From Pyropia yezoensis (taxonomy: Eukaryota; Rhodophyta; Bangiophyceae; Bangiales; Bangiaceae), in contig CM020618.1 in the NCBI GenBank assembly GCA_009829735.1, positions 16,167,346-16,231,345 of the forward strand: a stretch of 64,000 nucleotides of DNA, written 5' to 3'. The notes under the pieces were generated by a model that was given only the letters and a program-made list of their open reading frames with translations, had not been told where the DNA came from and searched no databases. A program made the translations under genes and the position numbers. This document shows positions 60,001-64,000 of the stretch, piece after piece; the stretch's first letter is position 1, and each line of letters begins with the position of its first letter.

Positions 60001-60871
60001 GGGGACTCTCACAATGAGGCGGCAGCCTGGACGAGGCGGTGCCACCTGCTTCCAGCCCTTCTACACCCCCTCGCGGCACGCCGACCCCTCAAATTGACCA
60101 GCTCCAGGGGCCCGTCAGACGGACCCGCGTCAGCGGCCCCACTGCAGTCGCCGCCTACTGGTGGGCACCCTCCAGCGAGGCCCCCTGGGCCTGGCCAAAA
60201 TACGGTGTGAGGCCACTGAGCAGGGCGCGGCGGCCGGTGCCGGTTTGCGCTCGCGCAAGGGGGTAGGTACTGTCTGGTCGGGTGTGGCCCTGAAGGGGGG
60301 GGCACGCAGCGCGGGGGCGGGGGGGCAATGACGGCGGGGGGGGGGGGGCGCGCAGGGCGGGGGGGGGGGGAAATCAAGGCGGGGGGGGGGGGGCGCGCAG
60401 GGCGGGGGGGGGGGGGCAATCAGGGCGGGGGGGGGGGGGCGCGCAGGGCGGGGGGGCGGGGAGTGAAGACTCGCGGGGATCGGGTCGCGGGGGGGGGCCT
60501 GCTCGCGGGGGCCCGTGGAGGGTGGCGCGCGGGGGGCGGCCCGCGCGCGGCGTGTCGGGTGGGAGCGCGGCCCGCGTGTGGGGCGGGCGAGCACCGAAGT
60601 GGAGGGCCAATCCTTCTTCAGCATACAGTCGCGTGTCCACGTGCGCTGTGACGGCCGGCGCGCGCGGCTGACAGCAGGCCGCGCGTAATGGCCAGTCGTC
60701 AGGCGCGAGCTATAAGCAGCGATTCTATATACTCAATTTGAGAGTATATACGCGATAATCGTACCCACCCTGGTCGACGAGTACTCAATACTACGAATCA
60801 AAAATCTATTTCACCGTACCCATAGTCGGAAATTTCAGTGCCCGTCATACTTTACGCCAGGCCGAAAACAG
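57006..60871. other. hAT right arm, mostly low-complexity, no gene
   Basis: 57006-57500 is of moderate GC. 57500-60700 is GC-rich with many G or C runs and CCG/GGC repeats; open frames there occur on both strands and translate to filler. A run of about 23 T near 59000-59022 ends in CCTAG and resembles a pyrimidine tract before a 3' splice site. The last 170 bp are lower in GC, with GAGTAC/TACTC words mirroring the left subterminal region. Confidence 0.55.
60296..60480 (+). repeat. G-run tandem array in the hAT right arm
   Basis: Units of about 50 bp made of two long G runs separated by GCGCGCAGGGC and AATCA-type linkers repeat about three to four times. On the plus strand these are strong G-quadruplex candidates. 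Run lengths may be sequencing-sensitive. Confidence 0.7.
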
Positions 60872-60889
60872 TACTTATGACAGGGCCTG
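60872..60889 (-). repeat. hAT right terminal inverted repeat
   Basis: TACTTATGACAGGGCCTG, the exact reverse complement of the left end. Confidence 0.97.
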
Positions 60890-60897
60890 GAATGGGT
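60890..60897 (+). repeat. Right 8-bp target duplication of the hAT insertion
   Basis: GAATGGGT, identical to 53621-53628. Confidence 0.97.
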
Positions 60898-61534
60898 CAT
60901 GCCGATGGGCGTCGGTAACCTGACGCTGCCACCGGGCAGATGCACTCGGTATGACATACCGAAGGGCCGACCCGCCGAACGGATCCACTTAGCTTGGTTG
61001 TCCAAGCTATCGTGGATGATACCCAAGCTCAAGGGTGCCCTTGACCGTACACAACTTCGGTACAAGAAGAACTTTGACGCCCGGCTACGGGTACGCAACG
61101 CAACCCTGATAACAGGGGACTGGGTCTATATCAGACACCAGAAGTTCCGCGGGAACAAGCTTATGCAACCGGTGAAAGGACCGTACCAGATCTTACACAG
61201 AGATGATCACTCTGTTATCCTGCACTCCGATACGGAGATACAACGCATCAGTATGAATGATGTGACACCTGCTCTGAAGCCGGAACAGCCTCAGCCGGTA
61301 CCGGCTGGGTTGCTACATGAAGCTCTTACAACCCACCGGTCAGATGACCCGGTGGGACCGGATGGGATTCCATACCAAGTAGAGAGCGTGGTCGGACACA
61401 CCGACCCAGACCTACCAGGACCCTGGTACGTCAAGGTAATGTGGGTCGGATACGACGCACCCACCTGGGAACAGGCGGCAGAGATACCCCGCCAACTTCT
61501 CATGCCTCACATGAGGCGACGCCGCCTGTTGTAA
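60898..61534 (+). pseudogene. pol: Pol polyprotein, family A copy 2, right part
   Basis: Continues pol after the hAT insertion: about 210 residues including LTLPPGRCTRYDIPKGRPAE, the basic post-integrase region and the chromodomain-like tail (YVKVMWVGYDAPTWEQAAEI) to a TAA. It matches residues from the interior of the copy 1 pol to its stop with few changes. Confidence 0.93.
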
Positions 61535-61894
61535 CAACCCAACCGACACCGACTTCGGCTGTTGGGGGGTGAGGCTTATACCTACTAAGTTGGGTGTCAC
61601 ATGGATTCGGCAAGTCTTAGGCAAAGTAACCTGAGGCTTACATCAAGGTAAACCTTCATCCATGGGGCAAGTGACTGACCAAGGAAGGTTGACCTTCATG
61701 AGTATTAACCAACCAGGATGGGTTGGGGGCGCGAGAAAGAACCGAGGCAGGCCACGGCTAAGTCAGACGGGGTACTCCCTCAAGGCAGGCATGGTATCAT
61801 GCAAACGCCCCATCGGGGGATGAGTTTACACTCACTACTACCCGGCCACCATAGGGGTCGCCGGGTCCCTCTCCCTCACAAACTATAGCACTCC
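61535..61894. other. Convergent spacer of family A copy 2
   Basis: 360 bp between the two convergent stops. Begins like copy 1 (CAACCCAACCGACACCGACT) but then diverges and lacks the 24-bp tandem repeat. Confidence 0.5.
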
Positions 61895-64000
61895 TCAGTG
61901 GGTAGACCCACTGCCCGAGGGAGGCCACTCACGCCCAAGCGCGTACACCCCCATGCTCCACCGGTCGGCAATCTCACGACGGTCTATCACCCGAGTTACC
62001 TCGGTGCATAGCTGGACGGGGGTGCTGCAGCCAGCCTCCACGTCCTCCAGAGCTGTCTGGAGTCGGTCAAGCACGCCACCGAAGCAACGCGCTGACCCAA
62101 CCAGCGCAGCACCTGGGGGGACATCCCCCCAGCTAACAGATAGGCCTCCCCGCATCGCGCGGGCAATAAGGGCGTCAACGCCCTCATGCCACAGACGGGG
62201 ACCCCCGTCAGGCATGACAGAGGCAGAAGCGGACACTGGCGCAGCCAGAGGAGCCGACACGGCCACCACCGGAGCCGGTGGCGCCTGATACGAGGCCCGG
62301 TAGGACCCTACACAAGGGGCTCCACCGTAAACCCGGCGGGGCTCCGCCCGACGACGGGGCACCTAACGCCCCCCACCCACAGAGTTCCACTCTCGGGGAC
62401 GACGGCCAACTGGCATCGGTACCAGGTTACCGAACCACGGGGCGAGGACCTGAAGAGGGTCATGGATAACCATGGGAATACCCAGGTCAGGAACGGCCTC
62501 GGTGGACGCCCACCCGCGGCAAGTGGGCTCACCTGGCTGAGTACGCCCGATATGCAACGAGTGACGAGGCAAGGGGGTTGCCCCAGCCTGCGGGTCCCGG
62601 TACGGGGGAAGGGCCAGCACCCTAGCCCAGTTCACGGCATCGTGAACGGCCAGCAGGGCCTCGAACTCCCGGGCCAACCCGGTCTTGGTAGCGATCATGT
62701 CCACGCCCAGCTGCCCGATGTGCCGACGGACACCCGTCGGAAGATGGAACAGGCGCCCCTGCCGGCGAACAAACAGCAGGAGGGAGGAAGCCTGCCCGAG
62801 GGTAACCTCAAGGGTGAAAGTCCCCTGCAACGGGTGGACCGGCCGGGAGGCCAACACACTCCCGAAGTATCGGAGGCAGGAGCCGGTGTCAAACCGGAAA
62901 GCAGGGGCGGGTTCCCACCCCTCCTGCCACAGAGGCGGGCGCACGAAAGTGTATACCGGAGCACGACCGTTGCCGGTCTGCAACGCACACGTTATATCGG
63001 TGCGGAACGCATCCGCAATGACACCATGGTTGCGTCGCCAGCTCGACGCCGACTTCAACCCCGCCATGGGCGGGTACGGAGCCGTCAACGTCAGGTACGG
63101 GGATAACCCCGGGAAATACTCAAAGCCGGGATACCGGCCGGTATCGCCCACCGTCTCCCCAAACGCCACCGGCTCCGCCGCCGCCGCAACCCACCGAGCA
63201 CTAGCCGGGTAGTCAACCTCCCGCGGCAATGCGGGAGCAATCAAGTCGCATACCCCGAAGGCGGAGTCGAGGTAGACCTCACCCCGCCCTACCCGGGTGC
63301 GCCAGAGCTGCGCATGCCGGTCGTCCGGCTGACTCAGGATCCAATGGTGTTCCACTCGCACCGCGTTCGGCTGGTTAACCAGCCGCACCAACTCCCGCTC
63401 CCAACTCGGGTCCACCTGGACGCGCCGGGAGGACTCTCCATGAGGACGCGGCTGGTGGAAGTCCACCCGCATCCGCCCAGCGGACTCCATCGACTCTTGG
63501 ACAGTCATGCCTCGAACCCGAGCCACCAAGTCGGACAGCGACAGGGCGGGTTGATCCGCCGCCACGGCGACGCCGGCACCCAACGGGGCAACCCGGGCAG
63601 GACCAAAAAGAATCGGGGGCGCCGGGGGAATCCCCACCGGCAGATGAACCGATGCAGGAGGTGCACGGGGCCGAGGAGGAAGAAGAAGGGCGGGCGCTCG
63701 CCCGGAGTAGCTCCCGGAGTCCACCGCCATCGGGGAAGACACGTCTTGACCACCAATCGCCCGCGGCACCGCGGGCAGAGCATTACCGCCACCCGGGCCC
63801 GACGTGGGCACCACGGGGGCAGCAGGGGTAGACCCGTCACCCGCCGCCGCGGACACACCAACCGGGCGGGCACCCGCGCCGTCTTGACCCGCCGTCCCGG
63901 CCGGGGTGCCGCCACGACCGTCCGACACGCCAGCCACGCCGTCTTGAGGTAGAGCCGCGCCGGCACCGGCGACAGACGCCATCCGGGCCGCCGGAGGATT
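61895..64000 (-). pseudogene. Antisense retrotransposon protein, family A (aORF-A copy 2), one stop, 5' end beyond window
   Basis: Matches aORF-A copy 1. Downstream of the Pro-rich region the protein is roughly 90% the same by eye, including LRYFGSVLASRPVHPLQG and VRRQGRLFHLPTGVRRHI. A TAG near 62363 (after NSVGGGR) splits it, where copy 1 reads on. The N-terminal low-complexity region has diverged strongly yet remains open to the right edge. The start codon is outside the window. Confidence 0.75.

Larger units (their letters stand above)
53629..60889 (+). mobile_element. hAT DNA transposon, 7,261 bp, perfect ends and intact transposase frame
   Basis: Ends CAGGCCCTGTCATAAGTA (53629-53646) and its exact reverse complement (60872-60889), flanked by the 8-bp duplication GAATGGGT inside the family A pol gene. 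The transposase gene (54354-57005) has no stop. The rest is non-coding: about 700 bp with subterminal repeats on the left and about 3.9 kb of low-complexity sequence on the right. Perfect tips, a perfect duplication and an open transposase suggest a young insertion that may still be mobile. Confidence 0.97.
47332..64000 (+). mobile_element. Family A Ty3/gypsy element copy 2, split by a hAT transposon, runs off the right edge
   Basis: 5' LTR, primer site, gag, pol (interrupted at 53628/60890), convergent spacer and most of the antisense frame. The 3' LTR lies outside the window. Gag carries frameshifts and a stop, pol lacks one base near 53290, and the antisense frame has one stop, so this copy is dead even without the hAT insertion. 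Confidence 0.95.

Noticed and set aside
1..64000. CRISPR arrays, rRNA genes, tRNA genes.
   Set aside because: No regularly spaced short repeats with unique spacers, and no sequence recognised as rRNA or a tRNA cloverleaf; the only tRNA-related signals are primer sites.

Overview
The window is eukaryotic, GC-rich, transposon-dominated DNA. It has no bacterial gene packing, ribosome-binding sites or operons. It holds LTR retrotransposons, a hAT DNA transposon, a PIF/Harbinger-like fragment, a Fanzor (TnpB-related) gene, a Crinkler-like NTPase/nuclease gene, and long CCG/GGC- or C-rich simple-sequence tracts. This fits a GC-rich, repeat-rich alga or protist genome (for example a bangiophyte red alga or a green alga), but the species cannot be fixed from the sequence. 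No ordinary housekeeping gene was recognised.

Layout: (1) 1-6042 is the 3' part of a Ty3/gypsy chromodomain element (family A, copy 1) inserted into a family B element whose 3' part runs 6043-9166. (2) 9167-16008 is GC-rich sequence with one credible unknown gene (9869-10699) and a possible partner. (3) 16009-about 21885 is a 5'-truncated minus-strand family C element. (4) 22084-25075 is a Crinkler-like gene on the minus strand. (5) 25076-32744 is low-complexity DNA with a solo family A LTR, a 220-bp tandem repeat and a Harbinger-like transposase fragment. (6) 32745-42121 is a complete 9,377-bp family B element with matching LTRs and a GTATA target duplication. (7) 42122-47331 holds a decayed Fanzor gene. 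(8) 47332 to the right edge is family A copy 2, split by a 7,261-bp hAT transposon (53629-60889) with perfect 18-bp terminal repeats, an 8-bp target duplication and an intact transposase.

The most unusual observation is that all three retrotransposon families carry a long reading frame on the strand opposite to gag-pol, between the 3' end of pol and the 3' LTR. The frames converge tail to tail with pol, and their proteins can be aligned with one another by eye. They appear to form one uncharacterised family of antisense-encoded retrotransposon proteins. In families A and B the gag-pol junction carries the same G GGA AAC heptamer, in the correct frame, just before the gag stop, which predicts -1 ribosomal frameshifting.

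Inferred order of events from nesting: the Harbinger/Fanzor locus existed before family B copy 2 inserted into it; family A copy 1 inserted into a family B element; and the hAT element inserted last into family A copy 2.
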